This document shows positions 15,252 to 24,168 of a stretch of 32,862 nucleotides of DNA, piece after piece. The translations under genes were made by a program, and so were the position numbers. The stretch is from NCBI GenBank assembly GCA_049975365.1, contig JBNGDS010000037.1, positions 1 through 32,862 on the forward strand, written 5' to 3'. The notes under the pieces are model-generated. The model was not told the DNA's origin. It saw nothing but the letters and a program-made list of their open reading frames with translations, and did not search any database. Position 1 is the first letter of the stretch. Each line of letters starts with the position of its first letter. The stretch is from DSBG01 sp049975365 (lineage in GTDB: Bacteria; Desulfobacterota; Desulfomonilia; UBA1062).

Positions 15252-15971
15252 TTATGTTTCGGCTATGGCGAGAGCCTCTTTCAGGTCGAGACGTCCTTCA
15301 TAGAGTGCCTTTCCGGTGATGGCACCCATGAGATCCGGGATCTCGGTCAAGGCCATGATGTCATCAATGCTTGAGATTCCTCCGGATGCAACAACAGGAG
15401 TCCGTACAGCAGTCACCAGGGCTGCTGTGGCTTCGATGTTCGGCCCGGTCAGCATTCCATCCCTGTTGATGTCCGTGTAGACCACGAACGCAGGATTCAA
15501 ATCCTCATACTCGTGTGCGAGCTCTATGGCAGAGGCCTGCGTGCTCTCCTTCCACCCATGGACAGCGACCATCCCTTCCCGTGCATCGATCCCGAGAGCC
15601 ACTCGCCCAGGAAAAAGGGCGATGATCTCTTTTGCCCTGGAGGGGTGCTTGACGATCATCGTCCCGAGGATGACATACGACACACCAACATCGAACATCC
15701 TCCTGGCATCGTCGGCAGAGCGGATCCCGCCACCCAGCTCGATCTCAACCTGAACAGAGGAGCAGATCATTTCGATGGCATCGGCATTCACGCTCTTCCC
15801 TTCGCGTGATCCATCGAGATCAACCACGTGAATACGCCGTGCTCCTGCTTCTTCGAATGCCTTGGCAATCTGGTCCGGGTGTGTGCTGTACTCCGTGACA
15901 TCCTCGAAAACCCCTTTTTTCAGCCGGACTACGCGGCCGTTGTGCAGGTCGATAGCAGGAATAACGATCAT
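15252..15971 (-). CDS. hisA: ProFAR isomerase HisA (histidine biosynthesis)
   Basis: The protein is 239 aa from the ATG at 15971 (MIVIPAIDLHNGRVVRLKKG); an upstream in-frame ATG adds nine non-conserved residues. It is a TIM barrel with catalytic Asp in AIDLHNG, phosphate loops IELGGGIRSADDARRMFDVGVSYVILGT and TDINRDGMLTGPN (second catalytic Asp), and VVASGGISSIDD. It catalyses the Amadori rearrangement of ProFAR to PRFAR. The start overlaps the stop of the 85-aa gene by 4 nt. hisH and hisF, usually adjacent, are absent from this window. Confidence 0.96.
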   Translation of the reverse strand: MIVIPAIDLHNGRVVRLKKGVFEDVTEYSTHPDQIAKAFEEAGARRIHVVDLDGSREGKSVNADAIEMICSSVQVEIELGGGIRSADDARRMFDVGVSYVILGTMIVKHPSRAKEIIALFPGRVALGIDAREGMVAVHGWKESTQASAIELAHEYEDLNPAFVVYTDINRDGMLTGPNIEATAALVTAVRTPVVASGGISSIDDIMALTEIPDLMGAITGKALYEGRLDLKEALAIAET

Positions 15972-16225
15972 TGGCTCTCCCCACACCGCTTTCCCCACCA
16001 GCTCCGGAACAGGGTGGAGTATTTCAGGATGTACATCTGTTTGTCTGAAGCCTGAACCCTGTAGTATTCCTGAGGATAGAAACAGGGATTCAGGTACGCC
16101 TCTTTCCAGTGATCCACAATCTCCTCGATCTCCAGGCCAGTCATGCCATCGAGTTTGAACCAGAACGGCCTTCCCGGGACGGAATGACTGTCCAGTGTTC
16201 TGACGTGTGAATGCAGGAATTTCAC
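15968..16225 (-). CDS. Conserved-looking small protein of unknown function between hisB and hisA, 85 aa
   Basis: I do not recognise a family. The protein is aromatic- and charge-rich (WFKLDGMTGLEIEEIVDHWKEAYLNPCFYPQEYYRVQ, then YILKYSTLFRSWWGKR), without a signal or membrane segment, and looks like a small alpha/beta fold. It overlaps hisB by 4 nt at its start and hisA by 4 nt at its end (ATGA at both junctions), strong evidence that it is a translated member of the operon. In many bacteria hisH occupies this position; this protein has no glutamine amidotransferase motif. Function unknown. Confidence 0.75.
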   Translation of the reverse strand: MKFLHSHVRTLDSHSVPGRPFWFKLDGMTGLEIEEIVDHWKEAYLNPCFYPQEYYRVQASDKQMYILKYSTLFRSWWGKRCGESQ

Positions 16226-16806
16226 AGGATATCCTTTGTCGATGGAATATCAGACCCCGTTATGGTGATGGCGTCCTTCATGGCCCTCGCAAAGGACTTG
16301 AAGCATGCCTCCACGAGATGGTGCTTGTTGCCGGATGCACACACCGTCATGTGGAGGGTGATCCCGGATTGAAAGACAAGTGCACGGAAAAACTCAGGGA
16401 CGAGTTCCAGGACCAGGTCACCTGCGGATCCGTGAAATGCATCTTCCCCGTGGAGACTGAAATAGGGTCTGCCCGAAATATCCAGAGCGGCCTCTACCAG
16501 TGCTTCATCCATGGGGATCTTTGCGAACCCGTAGCGGGTAATGCCTTTCTTGTCACCGAAAGCCTTGCCAAGGGCCTGTCCCAGGACAATACCGATGTCT
16601 TCTACCGTGTGGTGGAGGTCTACCTGGGTATCTCCCTTTGCCTTCACAGATATTCCAATTCCCGAGTGTCGAACAAACGATTCGAGCATGTGCGTGAGAA
16701 ATCCCGATGGGACGTCAATGGTAGATTTTCCATCATCCAGATTCACAGAAACGGTGATGTTCGTTTCCTTGGTCTTTCGTGTGACTGTAGCCTCCCTCAT
16801 TCTCAT
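16222..16806 (-). CDS. hisB: Imidazoleglycerol-phosphate dehydratase HisB
   Basis: The protein is 194 aa, the monofunctional length. Metal-binding motifs are FLTHMLESFVRHSGI, DLHHTVEDIGIVLGQAL and the second-half equivalent GNKHHLVEACFKSFARAM. The two-metal enzyme removes water from imidazoleglycerol phosphate. The start overlaps the alaS stop by 4 nt (ATGA), and its stop overlaps the next ORF, so alaS-hisB-ORF-hisA are translationally coupled. There is no phosphatase domain, so histidinol-phosphatase must be elsewhere. Confidence 0.96.
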   Translation of the reverse strand: MRMREATVTRKTKETNITVSVNLDDGKSTIDVPSGFLTHMLESFVRHSGIGISVKAKGDTQVDLHHTVEDIGIVLGQALGKAFGDKKGITRYGFAKIPMDEALVEAALDISGRPYFSLHGEDAFHGSAGDLVLELVPEFFRALVFQSGITLHMTVCASGNKHHLVEACFKSFARAMKDAITITGSDIPSTKDIL

Positions 16807-19448
16807 TCCTCCACACCAGCTGATTCCTTGAACATCTGAACCACCCGATCCACGGTCGTTCGATCCGCCCCGCCCTGTGCGAAGAGGGTCTTGCCTCCTC
16901 CCCTGCCTCCAACCGTATCCATGGCATGTTTCATGAATTTGCCGGCATCGAATCTGTTTCCGATATCAGAGGTCACCATGGCAATGTAGGTGGATTTCTC
17001 TTCACCCGGGGACACGAGGAGTACCAGACCGGATCTGATCTGCTCCTTGATACGATCACCAACGTCTCGCATCTGGGGCACATCAACCGCTCCGACAGAT
17101 TTGATCACCACGGGCCCCAGAGGGGATTGATATCTCTGCTCATCTGATGACCCCTGCCCTGTGGCTATTTTCACGTTCAGTTCCTTGATGGTGTTCTCCT
17201 GCTCCTTAATCTTGGACTGCAGCCCGCTGATCCGATCCACCAGTTCTGAAGGCACACACTTCATCTTCTCGATGGCATCCGTAACGATCTCATCTAGAAC
17301 CTTGAATTGTTCCAGGGCCTTCATCCCCGCGACGGCCTCAATCCGTCTGAGTCCAGCGGATACACTGGACTCCGCGAGAATTTTAACCAGGCCTATTTCT
17401 CCCGTTGAATGGCAGTGCGTTCCTCCGCACAACTCCACCGAAACGTCATCCCCCATGGTGACCATGCGCACGTCGTCACCATATTTCTCCGTAAACAGCG
17501 CCATGGCTCCTTTCTTCATGGCGACATCTTTGGATGTTACCTCGGTGGTTATCGGCAGGTTTTCGAACACGTACTGATTCACAATGGCCTCGACCCTGTC
17601 GATTTCATCGGCGGACATGGGCGCAAAGTGGGTGAAATCGAACCGGAGCCGTGTCTCGCTCACCAGAGAGCCTGACTGGTGAACATGTTCTCCCAAGACT
17701 TCCCTGAGGGCTTTCTGGAGAAGATGGGTTGCACTGTGATGCCGCATGATGCTCTTGCGCTTGCTCCTGTCTACACGGAGCATCACCGTCTGAGAACGTT
17801 CGATCCTCCCTGAGAGGACCCTGATCTTGTGTACAATGATTCCGTCTTCTGTCTTGATGGTATCCAGAACATCGGCCGATCCATCGGCTGATTCTATTTT
17901 CCCTGTATCCCCTACCTGGCCTCCGGATTCACCATAGAAGGGTGTTTCATCAGCAACCAGAAGGGCCTCTGTCCCTTCTTCCACCGCATCTGCCGTCTGG
18001 ATCTTCCCATCTGCCGTTAGAGTCTTCAGGTCTCTGATCCGTGACTGGGACTCATAGGTGTCGTACCCTACAAAGGTGACCTTTCCCGAGATGCCGCCGA
18101 GCTGTTCCCCCGCACCTGAAGAGCCACCGAAGACCGATGAAACCCGCGCCTTCTCTTTCTGGGACTCCATCTCGGAAGTAAAGCCCTTATGATCGATGCC
18201 GAGGTTTTCCTTTGCCGCGATATCTTCAGTGAGATCCACAGGGAAGCCGAAGGTATCATAGAGGACAAAGACCTCTCTGCCCGGGATTTCTTTCATTCCC
18301 TTGTTTTTGAGGTCTGAAATGATCTCATCCAGGAGGCTCAGGCCCCTATCCAGGGTCTTGAGGAATCGATCCTCTTCGTTTGCTATCACCTTGCCGATAA
18401 AATCTCTTCGCAGGGTGAGCTCGGGGTAGACCTCTCCCATTTCTCCAATTACCTGTGCGGCAACCTTATGGAGGAATGCGTTCTTCACGCCCAGCAGCTT
18501 CCCGTGCCGGGCAGCCCTCCGGATGATCCGCCTCAGTACATACCCTCTCCCCTCATTGGATGGAAGGACCCCATCCCCAACGAGGAAAGCGGCTGCCCTG
18601 GCGTGATCCGCCACGACCCTCATGGATACATCCATATCGCCATCAGACGTATACCTGGTTCCAGAAAGATTTTCGATGAAGGAGATCAGCGGCATGAACA
18701 GATCGGTTTCGTAATTGCTCTGGACACCCTGCAGCACAGCGGTGATTCGTTCGAGCCCCATGCCGGTGTCAATGTTCGGTGCGGGAAGAGGGCTCAAATT
18801 TCCCCCTTCATCCCGCTCGAACTGCATGAATACTAGGTTCCAGATCTCCAGATACCTGTCACAATCGCACTCGCCGATCCTGCACTCGGGTCTCTGACAG
18901 CCGACCGAGGGACCCTGGTCATAGATGATCTCGGAGCAGGGGCCGCAGGGACCGGTATCCCCCATCGCCCAGAAATTGTCTTTGTCTCCCAGCCGTATGA
19001 TGCGCTCCGCCGATACGGAGACGCTGCTCTGCCAGAGGTGGTACGCTTCGTCATCACCGTGATGCACACTCACCCAGAGTTTGTCTGGATCCAGGCCCAT
19101 CTTGTCAACGAGCAGCTCCCACGCATACTCAATGGCCCCCTGTTTGAAGTAGTCCCCAAAGGAAAAATTCCCCAGCATTTCGAAAAAGGTGTGGTGCCTG
19201 GCCGTCCTTCCCACGTTTTCCAGGTCGTTGTGCTTCCCTCCTGCCCGTACGCACTTCTGGGATGAAGTCGCCCTGCTGTAGCCCCGCTTCTCGGTGCCGA
19301 GGAATGTCGCCTTGAACTGTACCATACCAGCATTCGTAAAAAGAAGGCTCGGGTCATCGGCAGGAACGAGGGCTGAACTCGGGACTCTCGTGTGTCCTTT
19401 CTCCTGGAAGTAGCGCAGAAACATTTCTCGTATCTCTGATCCCTTCAT
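16803..19448 (-). CDS. alaS: Alanine-tRNA ligase
   Basis: The protein is 881 aa, full length. The class II core starts MKGSEIREMFLRYFQEKGHTRVPSSALVP; HHTFFEMLGNFSFGDYFK is the typical motif. A tRNA recognition region follows, then the editing domain with zinc ligands RHHSATHLLQKAL (HxxxH) and CGGTHCHSTGEIG (CxxxH), and a C-terminal coiled coil and DHHA1-like oligomerisation domain (GGRGGGKTLFAQGG). It charges tRNA-Ala and edits Ser/Gly-tRNA-Ala. It follows recX with a 4-nt overlap. The recX-alaS neighbourhood is ancient. A tRNA-Ala gene is present elsewhere in this window (1103-1177). Confidence 0.97.
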   Translation of the reverse strand: MKGSEIREMFLRYFQEKGHTRVPSSALVPADDPSLLFTNAGMVQFKATFLGTEKRGYSRATSSQKCVRAGGKHNDLENVGRTARHHTFFEMLGNFSFGDYFKQGAIEYAWELLVDKMGLDPDKLWVSVHHGDDEAYHLWQSSVSVSAERIIRLGDKDNFWAMGDTGPCGPCSEIIYDQGPSVGCQRPECRIGECDCDRYLEIWNLVFMQFERDEGGNLSPLPAPNIDTGMGLERITAVLQGVQSNYETDLFMPLISFIENLSGTRYTSDGDMDVSMRVVADHARAAAFLVGDGVLPSNEGRGYVLRRIIRRAARHGKLLGVKNAFLHKVAAQVIGEMGEVYPELTLRRDFIGKVIANEEDRFLKTLDRGLSLLDEIISDLKNKGMKEIPGREVFVLYDTFGFPVDLTEDIAAKENLGIDHKGFTSEMESQKEKARVSSVFGGSSGAGEQLGGISGKVTFVGYDTYESQSRIRDLKTLTADGKIQTADAVEEGTEALLVADETPFYGESGGQVGDTGKIESADGSADVLDTIKTEDGIIVHKIRVLSGRIERSQTVMLRVDRSKRKSIMRHHSATHLLQKALREVLGEHVHQSGSLVSETRLRFDFTHFAPMSADEIDRVEAIVNQYVFENLPITTEVTSKDVAMKKGAMALFTEKYGDDVRMVTMGDDVSVELCGGTHCHSTGEIGLVKILAESSVSAGLRRIEAVAGMKALEQFKVLDEIVTDAIEKMKCVPSELVDRISGLQSKIKEQENTIKELNVKIATGQGSSDEQRYQSPLGPVVIKSVGAVDVPQMRDVGDRIKEQIRSGLVLLVSPGEEKSTYIAMVTSDIGNRFDAGKFMKHAMDTVGGRGGGKTLFAQGGADRTTVDRVVQMFKESAGVEE

Positions 19449-19920
19449 GTACTCACTCCGTCCATAGTATCCAGTATTGTATCATAGGGAAAGCCTCTGC
19501 TCGCAAGATAGCGTATCAGTTTTTCCTTCTTAATTCCTCTCCTTTTTTCCAGGAGCGCCTCTATTCTCTTTCGTTCACTCAACTCAGAGGAAACCCTCAT
19601 GACGGCTTTCTCTGCCATATCAGCAGGGATCCCGAGATTCTCGAGCATAAACTGTATAGAAAAGTCGCCATACCCCTTTTCTGCAAGGAGCCTGGCCCTG
19701 CGGTAGCAATACTCCCTGTCGTCAAGATATCCGAGTTCTAAAATCCTGGCCAGGGTGTCAGTGATGATCTTCTCACTGGCACCCTTTAGGTGAAGTTTTT
19801 TTTTAACTCAAAGGAAGATATGGCCCTGCGGGAGAGCACTGCCAGAGCATATCGAACACCATCAGTCGGCGTCTCGATACTTGCCTTCCTGGAATATGGT
19901 CGTCTTCGAGAATGCGTCAT
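19445..19920 (-). pseudogene. recX: recX (RecA modulator), interrupted by a frameshift in an A9 tract
   Basis: Two overlapping minus-strand frames together make one RecX of about 158 aa. The first starts ATG at 19920, inside the end of pilT, and reads ...GVRYALAVLSRRAISSFELKK before stopping at 19786. The second is open from 19807 and reads KLHLKGASEK...LELGYLDDREY...EKGYGDFSIQFMLENLGI... to 19445. The join falls at nine A residues (plus-strand T 19796-19804). Ten A would give the RecX consensus ELKKKLHLKG in one frame. All three RecX repeats are otherwise present with no further stops, so the damage is recent, an assembly error in a homopolymer, or bypassed by slippage. RecX binds RecA filaments and inhibits or tunes them. 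The position between recA-pilT and alaS fits. Confidence 0.8.
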
Positions 19921-21049
19921 TGGATTCTTGGGTCTCTGTGCTTTCTCCTTCAAATTGTTCCCACTTGCCGTCGCTTGTACCTCGGATCCCCTTCATCCTC
20001 AGGGCGAAGTCATTCGGGTTCGTAGAATTTCTCAATGCCTCGTGGTAGCTGACTTTCCCTTCTTTGACAAGTGCCATGAGCGACTGGTCAAAGGTCTGCA
20101 TGCCGTACGAGACAGTACCGTCTGCAATGGCATCACGGATTTCCTGCGTCCGAGTCTCATCCACGATACATTCGCGGATTCGTGCAGTGGAAACAAGGAT
20201 CTCTGCTGCAGGAATGACCCCGTGTCCGTCGATCTTGGGGAGCAGCCTCTGGGATATGGCCGATCTCAGGACTCCGGCAAGCTGGATACGAATCTGCAGG
20301 TGCTGGTGTGGCGGATATTGAGACACGATCCTCATGATGGTCTCCTCCGCGTCCAGGGTATGCAGTGTGGAGAATACGAGGTGACCGGTTTCTGCTGCGG
20401 TCAACGCAATATCCATGGTCTCTCTGTCACGCATCTCTCCTACGAGTATCACATCGGGATCCTGCCTCAGGGCTGCCCTGAGTGCCATGGCAAAGGAGTT
20501 TGTGTCCGAACCGACCTCGCGCTGGTTAATGATGGACTTCCTGTCCCTGTGGAGGAACTCTATTGGGTCTTCAATGGTAATTACATGGCAGTTTCGATTG
20601 GTGTTGATGTGGTTGATCATCCCGGCCAGTGTGGTGGATTTTCCTGAACCCGTGGTACCTGTCACCAGGATGAGTCCCTTGCGTTCAAGACTGAGACGTT
20701 TGAGGACTTCGGGAAGGTTCAGATCATCAAGTTGCGGGGGATCAGTGGGAACGATCCTGAAGACCATACCGAAGCTCCCGCGCTGCCTGAAGCAATTTAC
20801 CCTAAATCTGGCGACTTCGGCGAGACTGTAGGCAAGGTCGATCTCATTGGTGGTCTCGAACTTTGCCTGCTGATACTGGTTCATGATTTCATATGCCATG
20901 GTGGAAATGTCGTCATTTTCGAGCTTCTCGTGATCACGCAGGGGAATCAACGCCCCGAATCTCCGAATGATTGGAGGCAGCCCCACTTTCATGTGCACAT
21001 CGGAGGCCTCCATATCAACTGCCCGTTTCAAAATCGCATTGATATCCAT
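19862..21049 (-). CDS. pilT: Type IV pilus retraction ATPase, PilT/PilU family
   Basis: The protein is 395 aa. The N-terminal PAS-like domain ends near residue 105. The ATPase core has Walker A GTTGSGKST, the Asp box ITIEDPIEFLH, Walker B DPDVILVGEMRDRET and the His box STLHTLDAEETI. PilT hexamers at the inner membrane depolymerise pili for twitching. The C-terminus (after NDFALRMKGI) carries about 40 extra residues rich in Glu/Ser/Thr, overlapping the start of recX. It begins directly after recA (adjacent bases), an unusual neighbour; no other pilus gene is seen here. PilU is the alternative name. Confidence 0.92.
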   Translation of the reverse strand: MDINAILKRAVDMEASDVHMKVGLPPIIRRFGALIPLRDHEKLENDDISTMAYEIMNQYQQAKFETTNEIDLAYSLAEVARFRVNCFRQRGSFGMVFRIVPTDPPQLDDLNLPEVLKRLSLERKGLILVTGTTGSGKSTTLAGMINHINTNRNCHVITIEDPIEFLHRDRKSIINQREVGSDTNSFAMALRAALRQDPDVILVGEMRDRETMDIALTAAETGHLVFSTLHTLDAEETIMRIVSQYPPHQHLQIRIQLAGVLRSAISQRLLPKIDGHGVIPAAEILVSTARIRECIVDETRTQEIRDAIADGTVSYGMQTFDQSLMALVKEGKVSYHEALRNSTNPNDFALRMKGIRGTSDGKWEQFEGESTETQESNDAFSKTTIFQEGKYRDAD

Positions 21050-22078
21050 CTACTTCTCTCCGCTGGATGGCGGCTCTTGTTGCGGAACAAAGGCCCTCTT
21101 CACCGCATCCAGAATCTCCTGGTAGGTGTCAGGATGCTCCTTCAAGTATCCCTTGGCAGCCTCCCGACCCTGGCCCAACCTCTGTTTGTTATAACTATAC
21201 CACGCTCCTGATTTCTCGATGATATTCTTATCGGGAGATGAGCCAACATCCAATAGTTCTCCGTACCGGGAGATTCCTTCGCCAAACATGATGTCAAACT
21301 CCACTTCCTTGAAGGGGGGAGCGAGCTTGTTCTTCACGACTTTCACCCTGGTCCTGTTTCCTATCACTTCGTTCCCTTCTTTGATGGGGCCGATGTTCTT
21401 GATCTGGAGCCTGACGCTGGCATAAAACTTCAGGGCGTTCCCGCCTGTCGTGGTTTCCGGGTTGCCGTAGAGGACTCCGATCTTCTGCCTGGTCTGATTG
21501 ATGAAGACCGCCGTGGTCTTGGTCTTGGAGATAGCGCCGGAGAGTTTCCTGAGAGCTTGAGACATGAGCCTGGCCTGGAGCCCCATGTGCGCATCTCCCA
21601 TGTCTCCCTCGATCTCTGCCCTGGGAACGAGTGCCGCTACGGAGTCGATGACCACGATATCCACCGCATTGGATCGGACCAGCGTCTCGGCGATGTCGAG
21701 GGCCTGCTCTCCTGAATCGGGTTGGGATACCAGAAGATCATCAATATTCACGCCCAGTTTCTTTGCATAGTTCACATCGAGGGCGTGCTCCGCATCGATA
21801 AATGCCGCAACGCCACCGGCGGCCTGCGCAGAGGCGATGCAGTGGAGTGCCAGCGTTGTCTTTCCCGAAGACTCCGCCCCGTAGATCTCAGTAACCCGTC
21901 CACGGGGAATGCCTCCTGTTCCCAGAGCTTCAAAGTCGAGCATGAGGGAACCGGTGGATATAATCGGTACAGCCTGACTGATTGCATCCGAACCCATCCG
22001 CATGATGGAGCCTTTTCCGTAGCTCCTCTCGATCTTCGTAATTGCATCCTCTAACGCCCGCTTTCTTCCGTCTTCCAT
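21050..22078 (-). CDS. recA: Recombinase RecA
   Basis: The protein is 342 aa. Walker A GAESSGKTTL, Walker B VIDSVAALVP, loop L1 MGDAHMGLQARLMSQALRKL, and FINQTRQKIGVLYGNPETTTGGNALKFYASVRLQI (loop L2) are unchanged. RecA forms the strand-exchange filament and triggers SOS through LexA cleavage. The C-terminal tail is short and not strongly acidic (QEPPSSGEK). No LexA-type box was recognised immediately upstream, where thpR ends only 2 nt before the start. Transcription must come from farther upstream or from within thpR/cinA. Confidence 0.98.
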   Translation of the reverse strand: MEDGRKRALEDAITKIERSYGKGSIMRMGSDAISQAVPIISTGSLMLDFEALGTGGIPRGRVTEIYGAESSGKTTLALHCIASAQAAGGVAAFIDAEHALDVNYAKKLGVNIDDLLVSQPDSGEQALDIAETLVRSNAVDIVVIDSVAALVPRAEIEGDMGDAHMGLQARLMSQALRKLSGAISKTKTTAVFINQTRQKIGVLYGNPETTTGGNALKFYASVRLQIKNIGPIKEGNEVIGNRTRVKVVKNKLAPPFKEVEFDIMFGEGISRYGELLDVGSSPDKNIIEKSGAWYSYNKQRLGQGREAAKGYLKEHPDTYQEILDAVKRAFVPQQEPPSSGEK

Positions 22079-22080
22079 TC

Positions 22081-22632
22081 TCAGCCTCCCTTATGTCCGA
22101 GACGGCTCCTGTGCAGTACGGTATACCGCGCCCCCGTCCGGAGCAGCTCGCTTTTGTAAAGAAGGACCTCATACGAGGTGAATTCACCATCAATCAATTC
22201 GATACCAAGGTCTACCACAGATGGCACCTTTCGTCTACCCAGGGTAATGTGCGCACTGAAAGCCCTCATCTCGGCGGGAATGTCATGTCGGGCACACATT
22301 CGATCGATGGAAGCCGAAAGCCTGGCCAGGTTCTCGATGTCTCCCGCGAGCCCTGCCCAGATGACCCGCGCACGCTTCCACGTCGGGAACACGCCATACC
22401 CTGAAAAATACAGGGAGATCGGGGAAAACTCCTCTGTCACCGCATCAAGGTCGCGGGACAGTTCAGGAATACGAGCCTCTTCAATGTCTCCCAGGAATTT
22501 CAGCGTGATGTGCATTCCCTCGGGACGAACCCATTTCACCCCGGTATTTTTCTCTGAGAGCAGGGAGACGGCTGATCTCAGTTTCTCCTTGATCTCAACG
22601 GGAATGGGCAGTGCGATGAAGGTTCTGATCAT
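22081..22632 (-). CDS. thpR: RNA 2',3'-cyclic phosphodiesterase (2H family, ThpR)
   Basis: The protein is 183 aa with both HxTL catalytic motifs of the 2H superfamily: H41-I-T43-L (MHITLKFLGD) and H128-I-T130-L (AHITLGRR). The enzyme opens 2',3'-cyclic phosphates to 2'-phosphates and was first described as a 2'-5' RNA ligase. The N-terminus MIRTFIALPIP is typical. It overlaps the end of cinA by 38 nt and precedes recA by 2 nt, so the three are one transcription unit. The cinA-thpR-recA order is recurrent in bacteria. Confidence 0.94.
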   Translation of the reverse strand: MIRTFIALPIPVEIKEKLRSAVSLLSEKNTGVKWVRPEGMHITLKFLGDIEEARIPELSRDLDAVTEEFSPISLYFSGYGVFPTWKRARVIWAGLAGDIENLARLSASIDRMCARHDIPAEMRAFSAHITLGRRKVPSVVDLGIELIDGEFTSYEVLLYKSELLRTGARYTVLHRSRLGHKGG

Positions 22633-23698
22633 GGATATACGTCCTCAACATAAAGAGCGCCACCTTTGCAGTGAGCATTTTGTTGCCTGTTCTGTCGAAC
22701 CGGAATAGGAACTTCCGTGCAACAGTGCTCCCCAGTTGTCCCACGGCTACCCACACCGTTCCCACAGGTTTTTCCTCACTCCCCCCATCGGGACCGGCTA
22801 TTCCCGTGGTGGCAATCCCCACATCAGCACCTGTCAGTTCAAGGACGCCTGAGAGCATTGATTGTGCGACACTCTCACTGACTGCACCATACCTGGACAG
22901 CTCATCTTCACTGACACGGAGAATTTTTGCCTTCATCTCGTTGCTGTACGATACGACCGATCCCAGGAAATACCGCGAGCTTCCCGGCACCTGGGTGATG
23001 AGGTGACCTATGAGGCCTCCTGTGCATGATTCTGCGGTAGCGCAGGTGAGACCAGAATGTGCGAGGAGATCGGAAACCGTCGTGATCAGGTCCGTGCCCT
23101 CAAGGACATAGTGGCCAAGAATGGTGCGGACTGTATCGGCTGAATGTGTCGGTGCAACTACGGTCACTTCCATGTCTTTGGGCAGAAAACTGCACTGGTC
23201 AGCGAGGCTTCCAAGTTTCTCAACGATCTCCACTTCCCGCAGACCAAATACGGCGATGTCCTGTGTTTCGGGAAGTTCCCCCCGGAGTTCATCCGTCACA
23301 TGGGTAAACATCGGGAGAGCCTCTTTCGGGACACCGGGCAGAAACACGATCCGTGTTCCTTCAACGAGGAGATCGATCCCCTGGGCTGATCCTACCATGT
23401 TCTGGATATATCCCTCTGACCGGACCCGTCCACCGAGTTCCTCCTTCAGACTCCTGATTGCAGCCAGGGTTGTATCATCCGGAGTGAGCCCGAGCCCTCC
23501 GGTGACAAAGATGATATCCGTCTTCCCCAGGAGATCCAGGATGACCAATCCGAGTTTCCGGGGCGAATCGGAGATCATTCTCACCTCTATCAGTGAGACG
23601 CCTTTTGATTTGAGCCTGGCAGCAAAGGGCATGACCAGAATATCCTGCCTGAAGCCCGATATGAGTTCAGATCCCGTGATGACAAGAACTGCATTCAT
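22595..23698 (-). CDS. cinA: CinA family protein (ADP-ribose pyrophosphatase / NMN amidase type), short form
   Basis: The protein is 367 aa against about 410-420 for typical CinA. The N-terminal MoCF-like domain (GSELISGFRQD, FVTGGLGLTPDDTT) is followed by a shortened linker and the PncC domain (CATAESCTGGLIGHLI, YSNEMKAKILRV, GIATTGIAGPDGGSEEKPVGTVW). Pro to Leu in the GGLGPT loop is unusual. CinA acts in pyridine nucleotide recycling: the C-terminal part deamidates NMN. It sits upstream of recA as in competence operons. It overlaps pgpA at its start by 4 nt and thpR at its end by 38 nt. Whether the N-terminal hydrolase is active is uncertain. Confidence 0.9.
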   Translation of the reverse strand: MNAVLVITGSELISGFRQDILVMPFAARLKSKGVSLIEVRMISDSPRKLGLVILDLLGKTDIIFVTGGLGLTPDDTTLAAIRSLKEELGGRVRSEGYIQNMVGSAQGIDLLVEGTRIVFLPGVPKEALPMFTHVTDELRGELPETQDIAVFGLREVEIVEKLGSLADQCSFLPKDMEVTVVAPTHSADTVRTILGHYVLEGTDLITTVSDLLAHSGLTCATAESCTGGLIGHLITQVPGSSRYFLGSVVSYSNEMKAKILRVSEDELSRYGAVSESVAQSMLSGVLELTGADVGIATTGIAGPDGGSEEKPVGTVWVAVGQLGSTVARKFLFRFDRTGNKMLTAKVALFMLRTYIHDQNLHRTAHSR

Positions 23699-24168
23699 GA
23701 GATTCGTCTTTTCCAGGTGGCCAGGGCAAGAATGAGGGCACTTACCGCTCCTGCAGCAAGGTCATCCGCCATGATTCCAAGGCCGCCATGTATCTCCCTG
23801 TCCAGGATGCCGATCGGCGGGGGTTTCAGAATATCAAAAGCCCGGAACAGAAGTATCGCCAGAAGAATATCAGTCCATCTCGCAGGTCTTCGGATGAGCG
23901 CGATCAGAAGACCGCAGACCTCGTCGATGACCACCCGGGAAGGATCCTTGCCCCAGGCCTGCTCCATCACTCCTGATACCACGATGCCGATGCCGACAAG
24001 AATCGTGAGGAATATCACATATGCCCCCAGCGACCATCTCCTGATCAGCAGGTACAGGGGAACAGTGGCAAGGGTTCCCACAGTCCCTGGCGCAACCGGA
24101 GAATACCCGGCACCAAAGAACGATGCAATCGTTCGGGAAATGATCGCGAGAAAGGGGGACCCATTCAC
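23695..24168 (-). CDS. pgpA: Phosphatidylglycerophosphatase A
   Basis: The protein is 157 aa with PgpA landmarks: FFGAGYSPVAPGTVGTLATVPLYLL, a membrane helix YVIFLTILVGIGIVV, WGKDPSRVVIDEVCGLLIAL, LLFRAFDILKPPPIGILDREIHGGLGIMADDLAAG and a last hydrophobic helix. It removes the phosphate from phosphatidylglycerol phosphate in the inner membrane. The start overlaps the ModE-like gene and its stop overlaps cinA, each by 4 nt. The acidic residues of the DExxG and ADDxxAG motifs are kept. Confidence 0.93.
   Translation of the reverse strand: MNGSPFLAIISRTIASFFGAGYSPVAPGTVGTLATVPLYLLIRRWSLGAYVIFLTILVGIGIVVSGVMEQAWGKDPSRVVIDEVCGLLIALIRRPARWTDILLAILLFRAFDILKPPPIGILDREIHGGLGIMADDLAAGAVSALILALATWKRRIS

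Noticed and set aside
19790..20647. A 285-codon plus-strand open frame over pilT and recX
   Set aside because: It is antisense to pilT, whose Walker and Asp/His boxes are unmistakable; no motif in the antisense frame.
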